The notes below the pieces were generated by a model, which saw only the letters and a list, made by a program, of their open reading frames with translations, searched no databases and was not told the DNA's origin. Positions 8,236 through 15,884 of a stretch of DNA of 40,767 bases are shown here, in pieces. The first letter of the stretch is position 1. Each line of letters opens with the position of its first letter. Position numbers and translations under genes: made by a program. The stretch spans positions 955 through 41,721 of the forward strand of contig WVWY01000002.1 of NCBI GenBank assembly GCA_011773785.1. The letters run 5' to 3'. Origin of the DNA: Candidatus Nitrosomaritimum khambatensis (GTDB lineage: Archaea > Thermoproteota > Nitrososphaeria > Nitrososphaerales > Nitrosopumilaceae).

Positions 8236-9260
8236 TCTTCCTCCTCCTCTAATTCCTTCTTTAAAGTCACAAGATTTTGTAGGTCTTTTTTGGAAATTTC
8301 AATTACTCCTAGTCTTTCTAATCTTTTTACTGCTCTCCACATAGTGGTTCTTGGTTGAAGAAATTTTTTTCTTAATTCACTTTCAAAAACTTGTCCTCCC
8401 ATTTCTGAGATAAATTGAACGATTTTTTTATCATCTTCTCTCATGTCTGGAACATAATCAAAAATTTCTTTAGGATCTACAAATTTTTCCTCAGGAGCTT
8501 TTTCTGACGTAACTTCGGTTTGTAAGGTGGAAGTCACTGTTTTTGATTTTCTAGTTTTTACTATTATTGATGCTCCAGCTATTCCAGCTGCTGCCAGTCC
8601 TCCTAATACTATTGGGATTGTATAATCGAATTCGTTGGGTGTTGGGGTTGGTATTGGGGTTGGTATTGGTGTTCCTAATATGTAATTAATTTCAGTAGGG
8701 CCATTAGAGAGTTCTAATTTAGTTTGGTCTTCGATTATTTCCATGTTGTTAGGAATGCTTGTCATTCCAACAATAATTGAACCAGATGGCATTAGTAATG
8801 AATAATCAGAAGGAGAGTCAAAGGAAAAAGTCCAAACTCTTCCTTCCTTTGAAATCAAGTCATGAATATCATAGTCAACAGTAATGGTAGATGAACCAAG
8901 AGTATCTATCGTGGCTTTACTTTCAATTATCTCACTGGATAACAAAAATCCATCATCGCCGACTGCAACAAAGTTATCCACTGAAGGGCCGAACAAGTCG
9001 ATCTCAAAATCAGGGGAAAAGGAATCTACTTCTATTAGAGTAGAAATGTGTGTAGAACCATCCGAATACATGGTTAGTTCTAAGGTTCTCGTAGAGCTGA
9101 ATGAAGTCTGAATTGGCATTGCAAAGGCCACAACGATCAATCCGGCAAGAATTAGGGGTGCCTTAATCATTGTATTGAGAATACCTTCAGTCCTTACAAA
9201 AAGCATTCCATCATCTACAAGAGATTCGTTCCTATGAAATGGTACAATTTGGGGATTCAA
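8232..9260 (-). CDS. Membrane-anchored winged-helix regulator with extracellular beta domain
   Basis: The product has 342 residues from ATG 9260. An in-frame ATG at 9170 (residue 31) would begin exactly at the signal sequence MIKAPLILAGLIVVAFAMP and is a credible alternative start. In order: hydrophobic signal (31-50), predicted extracellular beta domain (about 55-195), Pro-Thr linker TPIPTPIPTPTP (197-208), one membrane span (about 213-234), then a cytosolic winged-helix domain (272-335) with TTMWRAVKRLERLGVIEIS as recognition region. The tail is acidic. This layout allows an external signal to be read by a domain that binds DNA at the membrane. It follows the small winged-helix gene by three bases and overlaps the next gene by four. 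Confidence 0.82.
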   Translation of the reverse strand: MNPQIVPFHRNESLVDDGMLFVRTEGILNTMIKAPLILAGLIVVAFAMPIQTSFSSTRTLELTMYSDGSTHISTLIEVDSFSPDFEIDLFGPSVDNFVAVGDDGFLLSSEIIESKATIDTLGSSTITVDYDIHDLISKEGRVWTFSFDSPSDYSLLMPSGSIIVGMTSIPNNMEIIEDQTKLELSNGPTEINYILGTPIPTPIPTPTPNEFDYTIPIVLGGLAAAGIAGASIIVKTRKSKTVTSTLQTEVTSEKAPEEKFVDPKEIFDYVPDMREDDKKIVQFISEMGGQVFESELRKKFLQPRTTMWRAVKRLERLGVIEISKKDLQNLVTLKKELEEEEE

Positions 9261-9263
9261 TGG

Positions 9264-9551
9264 TTAATACCTTAAATTCATGCTCTCGACGAGTCCCTGG
9301 AATCTCTTGAATTCTTGGAAAAATTGAAGTCCTTTTTCTGTAATTACGAAGACTCTATTCCTATCGTTTTTGATGGACTCTACCAAGCCTGCTTCTACCA
9401 GTTTCTCACATTTGTCTAGTACTGCATAGTGAGAAAGGTTGGCTTTGCGAGAGATTGCAGATATAATGATACCTTCTCGGCCTCCATTTGCGGTAACGTC
9501 AAGGATATCACCCATTATGCCCATTTCGGACCTGTATTGTTGTTTTGACAT
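9264..9551 (-). CDS. Cytosolic winged-helix protein (HTH_45-like)
   Basis: The product is a 95-residue single-domain winged helix. It has a helix-turn-helix around ISRKANLSHYAVLDKCEKLVEAGLVES and a wing with RNRVFVITEKG, followed by a C-terminal helix. It resembles the archaeal PF14947-type winged helices, related in fold to Sulfolobus Sso10a and ArnR-like regulators. It is the first gene of a minus-strand operon with the membrane winged-helix protein and the exported helical protein. A palindrome lies 25-50 bases upstream of its start, so autoregulation is plausible. Confidence 0.85.
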   Translation of the reverse strand: MSKQQYRSEMGIMGDILDVTANGGREGIIISAISRKANLSHYAVLDKCEKLVEAGLVESIKNDRNRVFVITEKGLQFFQEFKRFQGLVESMNLRY

Positions 9552-9575
9552 GTCTTAGTAAGGAAGAAGTTTGTT

Positions 9576-9621
9576 TATGAGGAATATTTTGAAACCTCAT
9601 AGCGGAACACAAAGCGGAACA
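9576..9621. promoter_or_regulatory. Palindrome and tandem repeat in the promoter of the winged-helix operon
   Basis: TATGAGG at 9576-9582 and CCTCATA at 9595-9601 form a perfect 7-bp inverted repeat. The 12-base spacer contains an AT-only TATA-like stretch (AATATTTT, 9583-9590), placed correctly for transcription leftward into the gene starting at 9551. Immediately beyond it AGCGGAACA occurs twice, at 9601-9609 and 9613-9621, a 12-base period. The arrangement suggests operators that flank or mask the TATA box of the operon. Confidence 0.5.
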
Positions 9622-9805
9622 TCAAATTTGATGAAAAAATTGTGTAAATTTGAGGATTTTTGATGCGGGCAAAGATTTTACTAAAATTTTTGTGCCTAGT
9701 AGAATGAGACAAAATTGATGATGTTTTGATAAATTTTCCAAAAATTGAATTTCTAAAATTTTCTAATAATTTTCGTAATTTTTACCAAGTTTTGTGATTT
9801 TTTTG
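9622..9805. other. AT-rich intergenic stretch without a visible gene
   Basis: Between the operators of the winged-helix operon and the TATA box of the exported-protein gene the sequence is A/T-rich with runs of A and T (for example around 9720-9800). I see no open frame of note, RNA fold or repeat here. Confidence 0.5.
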
Positions 9806-9813
9806 TATATAAG
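9806..9813 (+). promoter_or_regulatory. TATA box for the exported protein gene
   Basis: TATATAAG fits an archaeal TATA element. A start site about 26 bases downstream (near 9835) would give a roughly 30-base leader before ATG 9868. It would leave an upstream in-frame TTG at 9850 as a less likely start. Confidence 0.5.
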
Positions 9814-9867
9814 GAACAGGACGTTTCATTACCATTCCTAAACTATTATTTGGAATATTCTCCATTA

Positions 9868-10551
9868 ATGCAACAATTCCGTAATAATACCTTCAGAGTA
9901 GTTGGAATCCTATTGATGTTATCAACTGCACCATTAGGGGTTAGCTATTCTTATGCAGATATTGAAGAAAATCCTGAATACGAAGAAATTCCCTATGATC
10001 CGAAACTTGGGGAATATACTGTATTAGATGAAATTCAAGTTATTCTTGTAGAGAAAGTAATAGATGGAAAACTAGAAGAAATTGAATTCGTTTTACCAAA
10101 AGATACCGTCAAAGAGGATTTTGATAGAATACTTTCCTTAGAAGGAACTTCCAGTTGGTCATACGTGACCTATAAAACGTATAATTCAGGAATCGTTCTT
10201 TTTGATGGAAAAGTATCCAAATTGGGACAACAATTTTGGAAAATATCGCTAAGTGGTACTTTGAATTTATCAAAGGGTGAATTAAATCTAGATTTTAGCG
10301 GAAAATCCAATAATTCCACAAACTCAACCAGTCAAAATTCTTCAGAAGCCCTAGATTATAGGGTGATATTTTCTGGGAATTTGGATGATTCTGATGAGGA
10401 AAATGTATTTGCAATTGCATTCATGAATTCAAGTCAGAGTTCTGAAACGGTAAAAAATTTCAAATTTCTTCAATTTGGAAATCTAACCTCTGAAAATGGA
10501 AAAAATTCCGGATGGGATCAACAAATAAGAAATCCGAGTTTGGTAATTTAA
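9868..10551 (+). CDS. Exported protein with beta-rich body, unknown function
   Basis: Starting at ATG 9868, the protein has about 227 residues and begins with a clear signal peptide (FRVVGILLMLSTAPLGVSYSYA). An in-frame TTG at 9850 would add six residues before it. The mature part is acidic at first (DIEENPEYEEIPYDP). It then shows alternating hydrophobics typical of beta strands and a Ser/Asn-rich linker (NSTNSTSQNSS) with several N-glycosylation sequons (N-x-S/T), which suggests a surface or extracellular location. It has a strong TATA box. No family is recognised. Confidence 0.75.
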   Translation: MQQFRNNTFRVVGILLMLSTAPLGVSYSYADIEENPEYEEIPYDPKLGEYTVLDEIQVILVEKVIDGKLEEIEFVLPKDTVKEDFDRILSLEGTSSWSYVTYKTYNSGIVLFDGKVSKLGQQFWKISLSGTLNLSKGELNLDFSGKSNNSTNSTSQNSSEALDYRVIFSGNLDDSDEENVFAIAFMNSSQSSETVKNFKFLQFGNLTSENGKNSGWDQQIRNPSLVI

Positions 10552-10652
10552 TTACCATTTTTTTCTTTTTTTAATGACAAAAATTCATTCTTTGGGTCAG
10601 TTTTGAGAATACATAATAACTTTTTATGCTTATTTTTTAAATAAATTATAAA

Positions 10653-11183
10653 ATGTTTGATAGGTTCAAGAAGCAAGAAGGCGGTGAAATGGTTGAAGAA
10701 AAACCTATTGAAGAAGGTATGGAGGAAGATATGATGGAAGAAAAGGAATTGGACGAAGAAAAGGAAGTAAAAGAGGAACCCACAGAGTTAGAGCCCTCAT
10801 TCTCAGAAAAATCAAGTGAATTAGGTATAGGAGACCTTATGGATAAAAGAGCCAAACTTGATGAGGCCATTGATTATGTAGGCTTGATGATCAAAAATTT
10901 GAAAGATAAAAGAACTTCGTTAGAAAAAGATGTAGAACAGGAATCTGTTGACATTAAAAATCTCAAAGAAAAATTAGAAAAAGTAGGTGCCTACATTGAT
11001 GAAGAAAATCAAGGTATCAAAGATTTAACTCATAAACGAGCACAGGTAGAAAAAGAAGCAGATGAAGTAGGGTCTTTGATTAATACATTAAAGGATAAAC
11101 TTTCTGGGATTGACAAGATTGTAGATGATGAAGGAAGTAGAGTAAAAAAGATAAAAGAAACTAGAGAATCTCTTGAAAGTTAA
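10653..11183 (+). CDS. Acidic coiled-coil protein
   Basis: The product has 176 residues with no signal peptide. Residues 1-50 are extremely acidic (runs of Glu with Met), and residues 60-176 form a heptad-patterned coiled coil made of three loosely repeated units around the phrase IKNLKDKR / IKDLTHKR / INTLKDKL. An AT-rich promoter (TTTAAATAAATTATAAA region) lies immediately upstream of the ATG, which suggests a leaderless mRNA. Its stop is 12 bases from the stop of the convergent ESCRT-III gene. The function is unknown; a structural or scaffold role is inferred from the coiled coil. Confidence 0.75.
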   Translation: MFDRFKKQEGGEMVEEKPIEEGMEEDMMEEKELDEEKEVKEEPTELEPSFSEKSSELGIGDLMDKRAKLDEAIDYVGLMIKNLKDKRTSLEKDVEQESVDIKNLKEKLEKVGAYIDEENQGIKDLTHKRAQVEKEADEVGSLINTLKDKLSGIDKIVDDEGSRVKKIKETRESLES

Positions 11184-11195
11184 TTAGAATTTTAT

Positions 11196-11840
11196 TTATA
11201 GAAATTTTGTGGATGATGTAGTTGCACTAGCTGATGCAGGTACCGATGGGAATAAATCGCCAGTAGAGTTTTCTGCAACCGCTGCTGCTTCTTGTAAGAT
11301 CTTTTCTGATTCCATGTTAGTGGTTTCATCAATACCAAAAGCACCATCACCTGAGAAACTTTCTGTCATAAATCCTCCTAACATATCTGCCATCTGACTA
11401 ATTTCTTGTTCAGCTCCTGGCATTATTTTTCCTAATGAGGATTTTAGATTTTTCATTAGACCCATTGTTGGCATGATAGTCATTACAGTATCACCAAGGT
11501 CATTTGTAGTAGTTAATCTTAATTCAATTCTTTCCAGAGCAATTCTAGCGTTGCTTAAAATTTTGGTAACCTTTCTAACTTCTGCTAATTCATTTGATAA
11601 TACTTTGCTGGTTTGAGTGTCATGTTGTTGGGTTGCTTCAACAATACGTTGAAAAAGTTTACCATCACGTTCTTGTAATTTTGTTATCATGTGGTCAAGT
11701 TTAGAAATTTGTAAACTTAATTTTTTAATTGCTGCCTGAACTCTTGGTTTAAGCGCACCTTTTGGTTTTATTACATCATTAATTCGTTCTGTAAATCCTG
11801 GCTGTGGTTGTTTTGTCCACTTATCTTGTAACGTTGGCAA
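11196..11840 (-). CDS. ESCRT-III (Snf7/CdvB-family) protein, CdvB paralogue
   Basis: The product has 214 residues. The helical N-terminal region runs from KGALKPRVQAAIKKLSLQI through KLQERDGKLFQRIVEA, with a basic first helix pair and then an acidic region, which is the ESCRT-III core pattern seen in CdvB. A linker (about residues 140-185) and a Ser/Ala/Thr-rich tail with LFPSVPAS follow. The tail could serve as a weak MIM-like contact for CdvC, which is inferred. ESCRT-III polymers drive membrane constriction in Cdv-type archaeal division. Thaumarchaeal genomes carry several CdvB paralogues, and without cdvA and cdvC nearby this looks like one of the solitary copies. Confidence 0.8.
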   Translation of the reverse strand: MPTLQDKWTKQPQPGFTERINDVIKPKGALKPRVQAAIKKLSLQISKLDHMITKLQERDGKLFQRIVEATQQHDTQTSKVLSNELAEVRKVTKILSNARIALERIELRLTTTNDLGDTVMTIMPTMGLMKNLKSSLGKIMPGAEQEISQMADMLGGFMTESFSGDGAFGIDETTNMESEKILQEAAAVAENSTGDLFPSVPASASATTSSTKFL

Positions 11841-11994
11841 TGCATTCAGTCTTAAAGTTGATACTTAATTTCAGGTGTAAAGATTGATTCACAGTACATA
11901 AAATTTCCCTAACAAAGATTGACTCAGAATTAATTTGGTAGAATTAGGCATAATTAGAAATTTATTTTTATAATAAAACGTGATCTGAATCAAA

Positions 11995-12426
11995 ATGAAT
12001 AAAAAAATTGTGCTAATTATTCCAATTATCATTGCTATAATTGTCATAATAGGTAGTTTTTCACAGGAATCAGATATCAAAGATGGGCCTGCCTTCCATA
12101 TTACTTTGGCCAGCCCTGAACAATATTCAAATGGTGTTTATTCTAGTAATTTTGACTTAAGGAAGGGAGATTATTTTTTTAGATTTGTTCCTAATGGAGA
12201 TAGTCCTAAAACTTTATCGATATCACTAAATGGTGAAGAGTTTTCTTTTTCAGAAGATTTCATGTTAAAGGGCGAACTTCACAAGACTGGAATCTCTGAA
12301 TATTATACCTGGGATTATGAGGGCCAAAAGGAGATTCAACTTTCTTCTGACCAAGAAATTTCAATTTTGATTAATCCAAATGGTAATGTTCTTGGCAGTG
12401 TATCAGTTGATCTAATAGAAAATTAG
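11995..12426 (+). CDS. Membrane-anchored or exported small protein, unknown
   Basis: The product has 143 residues. A basic start (MNKK) is followed by one hydrophobic segment (about residues 4-22, very Ile-rich), then a predicted beta-sandwich-like soluble part (for example GDYFFRFVPNGDSPKTLSIS). This is a single-span anchored or cleaved exported protein facing outward. A TATA-like TTTTTATAATA lies about 25-30 bases upstream. No family is recognised. A structured segment begins three bases after its stop. Confidence 0.7.
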   Translation: MNKKIVLIIPIIIAIIVIIGSFSQESDIKDGPAFHITLASPEQYSNGVYSSNFDLRKGDYFFRFVPNGDSPKTLSISLNGEEFSFSEDFMLKGELHKTGISEYYTWDYEGQKEIQLSSDQEISILINPNGNVLGSVSVDLIEN

Positions 12427-12428
12427 GG

Positions 12429-12521
12429 GCGTGCCCCCCTTACTGCAGAACTTTGAGAGATTTCCTCTCGTGGTCAGGTCATCAAATGCCTGATTTCCCT
12501 TTTCGTTCTGCGGGGCCACGC
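12429..12521. ncRNA. Candidate structured RNA, GC-rich, multibranched
   Basis: In an AT-rich neighbourhood this segment is markedly GC-rich and folds into nested helices. GCGTG 12429-12433 pairs with CACGC 12517-12521. CCCC 12434-12437 pairs with GGGG 12512-12515, leaving one bulged C. GCAGAAC 12445-12451 pairs with GTTCTGC 12505-12511. Inside are two hairpins: GAGAG 12455-12459 with CTCTC 12465-12469, and TCAGG 12474-12478 plus CAT 12480-12482 with ATG 12486-12488 plus CCTGA 12489-12493. No RNase P, SRP, 5S or tRNA signatures were found. The strand is uncertain. On the minus strand the second hairpin reads TTGATGACCTGA, similar to a C box followed by a D' box. It could alternatively be a 3' element of the gene ending at 12426. 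Confidence 0.6.
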
Positions 12522-12824
12522 TTCTTTATTCGATAGATTTTCTGTCCATCGACATTAAACGATATAGGAATTTTAGCTATTTATGATTTAATAATAATTT
12601 TTATACATTTTTTAAAAATTATTGAAATTCCTTACATAAATTTTTAGTACCAATTAAACACCTGATTCTCAATTGGTTTACCTAAATTTGTTATTTTCAA
12701 AAAATTTACTCAGTTTTGGAAAAGTTAGATGGAATTTTCTAAATTAATTAAATGAAGAAAATTTTGAAAATTGAAAAAATTGATTTGCAAATATTATTCA
12801 ACAAAATTTGCGGATTCTTGGTAG
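12522..12824. other. AT-rich intergenic region
   Basis: About 300 bases separate the structured RNA from the SDR promoter. Apart from a short hairpin (TGTC-CATC-GACA, 12543-12554) and an inverted pair TCGAT/ATCGA (12530-12534 and 12548-12552), it is low-complexity A/T. A 25-codon frame at 12753-12830 overlaps the SDR TATA box and is not credible. The segment may hold the promoter of the RNA if that is read leftward (TATA-like CTATATCG near 12560). Confidence 0.45.
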
Positions 12825-12831
12825 TATAAAT
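12825..12831 (+). promoter_or_regulatory. TATA box of the FabG-like SDR gene
   Basis: TATAAAT lies 24-30 bases upstream of ATG 12855. That is the distance expected if transcription starts at or next to the start codon, so the mRNA is probably leaderless. Confidence 0.6.
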
Positions 12832-12854
12832 TACGAATTTGGCCCGTCGAATTT

Positions 12855-13598
12855 ATGAGATTTAATGACAAAGTTGTGATTGTTACTGGAGGTAGTCGAG
12901 GTATAGGACTGGAAGCTGCAAAAGCATTTAGTAAAAACGGAGCATCTGTTGTAATTACTGCAAAAGATTCGGAAAAGTTAGAAGAAGCAGCTCAAAGTCT
13001 AGCAAATACAATTTCTATTCCAGCGGATATAAGAAAAGAAGAAGATGTTAAGAAGGTAGTTGATAAAACCATAGAAAATTTTGGTAAATTAGATATTTTA
13101 GTAAATAATGCAGGTATTCTTCCAAAAATCAAACAACTACATGAAATTTCAGAATCTGAATGGAAGGAAGTTTTAGATGTAAATTTGAATGGGCCTTTTA
13201 GGTTTACCAAGTATTCAATACCTTATTTACAAAAAACCTCGGGTGTTATCATTAATGTTTCCTCAGATGCTGGGTTGAAGGCTTATGAAGGATTTAATGC
13301 TGATGCGTATTCAGCATCCAAGGCAGCTTTAATTGTTCTGACTCAATGCTGGGCACTAGAATATGCAAAAGACAAGATTAGGGTAAATTGCATTTGTCCT
13401 GGTGTTGTTAATACAGATATGACTAAGCCGTTTTTGAAGACTGATAAAGACAGGGAATTTATGGATAAAGATCATCCTTTAGGAAGAATGGGAGAACCAG
13501 AAGAAGTAGCAAAATCAATTTTGTTTTTAGCTTCTGAAGATTCTTCATGGACTACTGGAGCAATTCTTGCGGTTGATGGAGGTCAGTCGACAAAATAA
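12855..13598 (+). CDS. SDR oxidoreductase, FabG-like
   Basis: The product is a 247-residue classical SDR. TGGSRGIG lies at residues 11-18, NNAG at 84-87, catalytic Ser136/137 in NVSSDAG, Tyr152 and Lys156 in YSASK, then NCICPGVVNTDM and a C-terminal motif GAILAVDGGQS. The end motif and length match 3-oxoacyl reductase/glucose dehydrogenase-like SDRs. The true substrate cannot be read from the sequence, and archaea lack standard fatty-acid synthase, so FabG activity is not assumed. It has its own promoter and a weak tie to the small membrane protein gene 42 bases downstream. Confidence 0.9.
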   Translation: MRFNDKVVIVTGGSRGIGLEAAKAFSKNGASVVITAKDSEKLEEAAQSLANTISIPADIRKEEDVKKVVDKTIENFGKLDILVNNAGILPKIKQLHEISESEWKEVLDVNLNGPFRFTKYSIPYLQKTSGVIINVSSDAGLKAYEGFNADAYSASKAALIVLTQCWALEYAKDKIRVNCICPGVVNTDMTKPFLKTDKDREFMDKDHPLGRMGEPEEVAKSILFLASEDSSWTTGAILAVDGGQSTK

Positions 13599-13639
13599 AT
13601 TCACATGAGTTTAATATTCCCTAGATTGTAGTAAATACG

Positions 13640-13846
13640 ATGAAAGACAAAAAAAAGAAAGCAAAGTTGATAATTTTACTAGGAATAATTTGGGTAGTAA
13701 TCACTTTACCATTACCTTGGATAATTAATAATCCACAGGTTTCTGAATCACAGTTTAACATTATACTGTCTATAGTCGGCATAATGTCAATTCCATTTAT
13801 CATGCTAGGAGTAGCATGGACATTAAAACCAGAACTAACAACGTAG
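13640..13846 (+). CDS. Small two-span membrane protein, unknown
   Basis: The product has 68 residues. A very basic N-terminus (MKDKKKKAK) precedes two hydrophobic segments (about 10-28 and 41-61). The positive start would hold the N-terminus in the cytosol, with both ends inside. It lies 9 bases before the CysQ-like gene and may be co-transcribed. No family is recognised. Confidence 0.65.
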   Translation: MKDKKKKAKLIILLGIIWVVITLPLPWIINNPQVSESQFNIILSIVGIMSIPFIMLGVAWTLKPELTT

Positions 13847-13855
13847 GTATTTCCA

Positions 13856-14671
13856 TTGAATCAAATTCCAATAGAAGATAGATTACCAGAGTTAGATGTT
13901 GCTCTAAGGGCAGCATTAGAAGCGGGAGATACAATACTTGGTATTTATGAAGAGAATTATGAAACTTCAACCAAACATGATGACTCTCCAATAACAGAAG
14001 CTGACCTGAAAAGTAATGAAATTATCAAGAAAATACTTTCAACCACAGAACATCAGATTTTATCTGAAGAAGACAAAGATGACCAATCTAGATTGTCTGA
14101 GGCAATAATATGGATAGTAGATCCCTTAGATGGGACTTCTGATTTTATAGACAAGACCGGTGAATTTACCGTAATGATTGCTTTAGTAAAAAACAAAGAG
14201 CCTATTTTGGGAGTGATTGGATGGCCTACTGAAAAAACTATTTTTGCTGCACAAAAAGGTAAAGGAGCATTTAGATATTCTAATGATGAGTGGAAAAAAA
14301 TTTCAGTAACTGAAATTTCTGATTTACAAAATTGTAGAGCAGTAGGATCAAGGCATCATCTTTCTGATAGGGAAAAGATGTTTATTGAAAAATTAGGAAT
14401 TAAAAATTTTACAAGTATTGGAAGCTCATTAAAGGTAGGAAAAATTAGTTCGGGGGAAGCTGAAGCATACATTACAACAACTAACAAAATGAAAGAATGG
14501 GATTCAGCTGCTTCTCATTGTATTATTTTTGAGGCTGGGGGAAAGATGACTGACATGAGCGGAAATGGATTAACTTACAATAATGAAATTGTTAATCACC
14601 AAAATGGGATTTTAGTAACTAACGGTTTGATTCATAATAAAATAGTGGAAGAATTTAAAAAATTAGATTAG
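13856..14671 (+). CDS. cysQ: Inositol-monophosphatase-family phosphatase, CysQ-like (3'(2'),5'-bisphosphate nucleotidase)
   Basis: The product has 271 residues starting at TTG 13856. The metal-binding residues of the superfamily are present: SEED (70-73), DPLDGTSDFI (89-98), and EWDSAASHC with the second Asp near residue 212. DPLDGTSDFI is closer to CysQ (DPLDGTKEF) than to FBPase or inositol monophosphatase. CysQ removes the 3'-phosphate of PAP, the by-product of PAPS use. The gene lies tail-to-tail with APS kinase, which makes PAPS, and this supports the assignment. The two convergent genes overlap by nine bases. SuhB-type activity remains possible. Confidence 0.8.
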   Translation: MNQIPIEDRLPELDVALRAALEAGDTILGIYEENYETSTKHDDSPITEADLKSNEIIKKILSTTEHQILSEEDKDDQSRLSEAIIWIVDPLDGTSDFIDKTGEFTVMIALVKNKEPILGVIGWPTEKTIFAAQKGKGAFRYSNDEWKKISVTEISDLQNCRAVGSRHHLSDREKMFIEKLGIKNFTSIGSSLKVGKISSGEAEAYITTTNKMKEWDSAASHCIIFEAGGKMTDMSGNGLTYNNEIVNHQNGILVTNGLIHNKIVEEFKKLD

Positions 14672-15178
14672 ATTTCTTTGTTTGAGGAAATCTTTTACTT
14701 TTTGTGCACTGGCATCTAAGGATTCATGTTCAGTGTCTACAATAAGATCTGCCTTTTCTGGAGCTTCGTAAGGATCATCTATTCCAGTAAATCCCTTTAT
14801 CTCACCTTTTCTTGCTTTTGCATACATTCCTTTAACGTCTCTTTTTTCACATTCTTCAAGTGAACATTTTACATAACATTCTGCAAATTGTTCTCCTGCA
14901 TCGATGATTTCTCTAGCATTTTCTCGATTTTCAAGATATGGAGATACTAAAGAGACAGCACTTGGAACACCATGTTTTAGCAAAAGTTTAGCTAAATGAG
15001 CCACTTTTTTGTTATGTTCATCTCTTCCAGCTTTTGAGAAGTCTTTTGGAGAGAACCATTCTCTTAATTCATCACCATCAAGCATAGCAAGGTTTGGAAT
15101 GTCTTTTTGCAAATCTTTGACAATTGTGGTCTTACCTGAACAAGGAAGTCCTGTCATCCAAAGAACAAATGGTTTCAT
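14663..15178 (-). CDS. cysC: Adenylylsulfate (APS) kinase
   Basis: The product has 171 residues. It has Walker A GLPCSGKT (10-17), the DGDELREWF motif and the FTGIDDPYEAP motif that define APS kinases. It phosphorylates APS at the 3' position with ATP to give PAPS. It is a stand-alone kinase without a fused sulfurylase. The gene is convergent with the CysQ-like gene and overlaps it by nine bases. The neighbouring PAP phosphatase would clear the product of PAPS-dependent sulfation or reduction. No sulfate reductase or sulfotransferase gene is visible in this window. Confidence 0.93.
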   Translation of the reverse strand: MKPFVLWMTGLPCSGKTTIVKDLQKDIPNLAMLDGDELREWFSPKDFSKAGRDEHNKKVAHLAKLLLKHGVPSAVSLVSPYLENRENAREIIDAGEQFAECYVKCSLEECEKRDVKGMYAKARKGEIKGFTGIDDPYEAPEKADLIVDTEHESLDASAQKVKDFLKQRNLI

Positions 15179-15215
15179 GGATTGAAATGAAGAAATTGGC
15201 CATAAAGAGCTTACG

Positions 15216-15758
15216 TTAGAACTGAAACCAGGGTTGGCTTTCTAGGTAGTCTATCTCTTTTATCATATCTTCTTTCTTTTTTGTTATAGCTATGACAGAT
15301 CTATATTGCTCATACATTTCTTTTTCTTCTTCTGGAGATAATACGTCTGCTTCGGCTTGATCAAAAAATTGGTTTTCTTTGTTTAGATGATCAAAAAGAT
15401 AAACTGAATATGTTCTCAAAAATCTAGAAACAGGTTCTCGAGCATCTTCCCCTTTTTTCCATCTTTGCAAATGTTTAGAAATTTCTCTTGCAATATTTCT
15501 TCCAAATTCATGTTCAATCATAAATTTACGAATTTCTTCTTTTAAAGTGTCATAACTTGCCACACAAGGAAAATACGAATCTTCTTCTCTTGAATGATGA
15601 ATCGCATCTACAAATTCATAAATAATCAGAGTGATTTTTTCAATATCTGAAAAAGGAATGTTTGAGCCTTTTGAAATTTTATCTGCGCATTTTTCAGTAA
15701 TTATTTGTAATCTTCTTACTTGATCATGATCTGCTCTTAGTTCTCCTGTTGCACTCAA
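15216..15758 (-). CDS. Hemerythrin-like (HHE cation-binding) protein
   Basis: The product has 180 residues and a four-helix-bundle pattern with candidate di-iron ligands: His11 (ADHDQ), His54/55 and Glu58/59 (IHHSREED), His83 and Glu84 (EHEFGRN), and His124 with Glu128 (DHLNKEN). The repeated H...E arrangement is that of the HHE hemerythrin domain. Such proteins bind oxygen, NO or iron, or sense them; this one has no fused output domain. It is divergent from the antiporter gene across 126 bases. Confidence 0.85.
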   Translation of the reverse strand: MSATGELRADHDQVRRLQIITEKCADKISKGSNIPFSDIEKITLIIYEFVDAIHHSREEDSYFPCVASYDTLKEEIRKFMIEHEFGRNIAREISKHLQRWKKGEDAREPVSRFLRTYSVYLFDHLNKENQFFDQAEADVLSPEEEKEMYEQYRSVIAITKKKEDMIKEIDYLESQPWFQF

Positions 15759-15884
15759 TAAAAAATAAAGATCTAGGGTAAAATTTAATGTGTTCTAAAA
15801 TACATAAAAAATTCCAATAAACCCTGAATCAACCTCAGTTGACTAATTTGCATTTTAATACCTCCTAATAAGACTCAAAAATGT

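Noticed and set aside
8640-8672. Short tandem repeat in DNA (GGTATTGGGGTT units)
   Set aside because: It is coding sequence for the Pro-Thr linker of the membrane winged-helix protein, not an independent repeat element.
12429-12521. Identification as RNase P, SRP or 5S rRNA
   Set aside because: None of the conserved core sequences of these RNAs could be found on either strand, and the length is too short for RNase P or SRP RNA.
12753-12830. 25-codon open frame upstream of the FabG-like SDR gene
   Set aside because: It overlaps the TATA box at 12825-12831, is made mostly of Lys and Ile codons as expected from AT-rich DNA, and has no recognisable motif.
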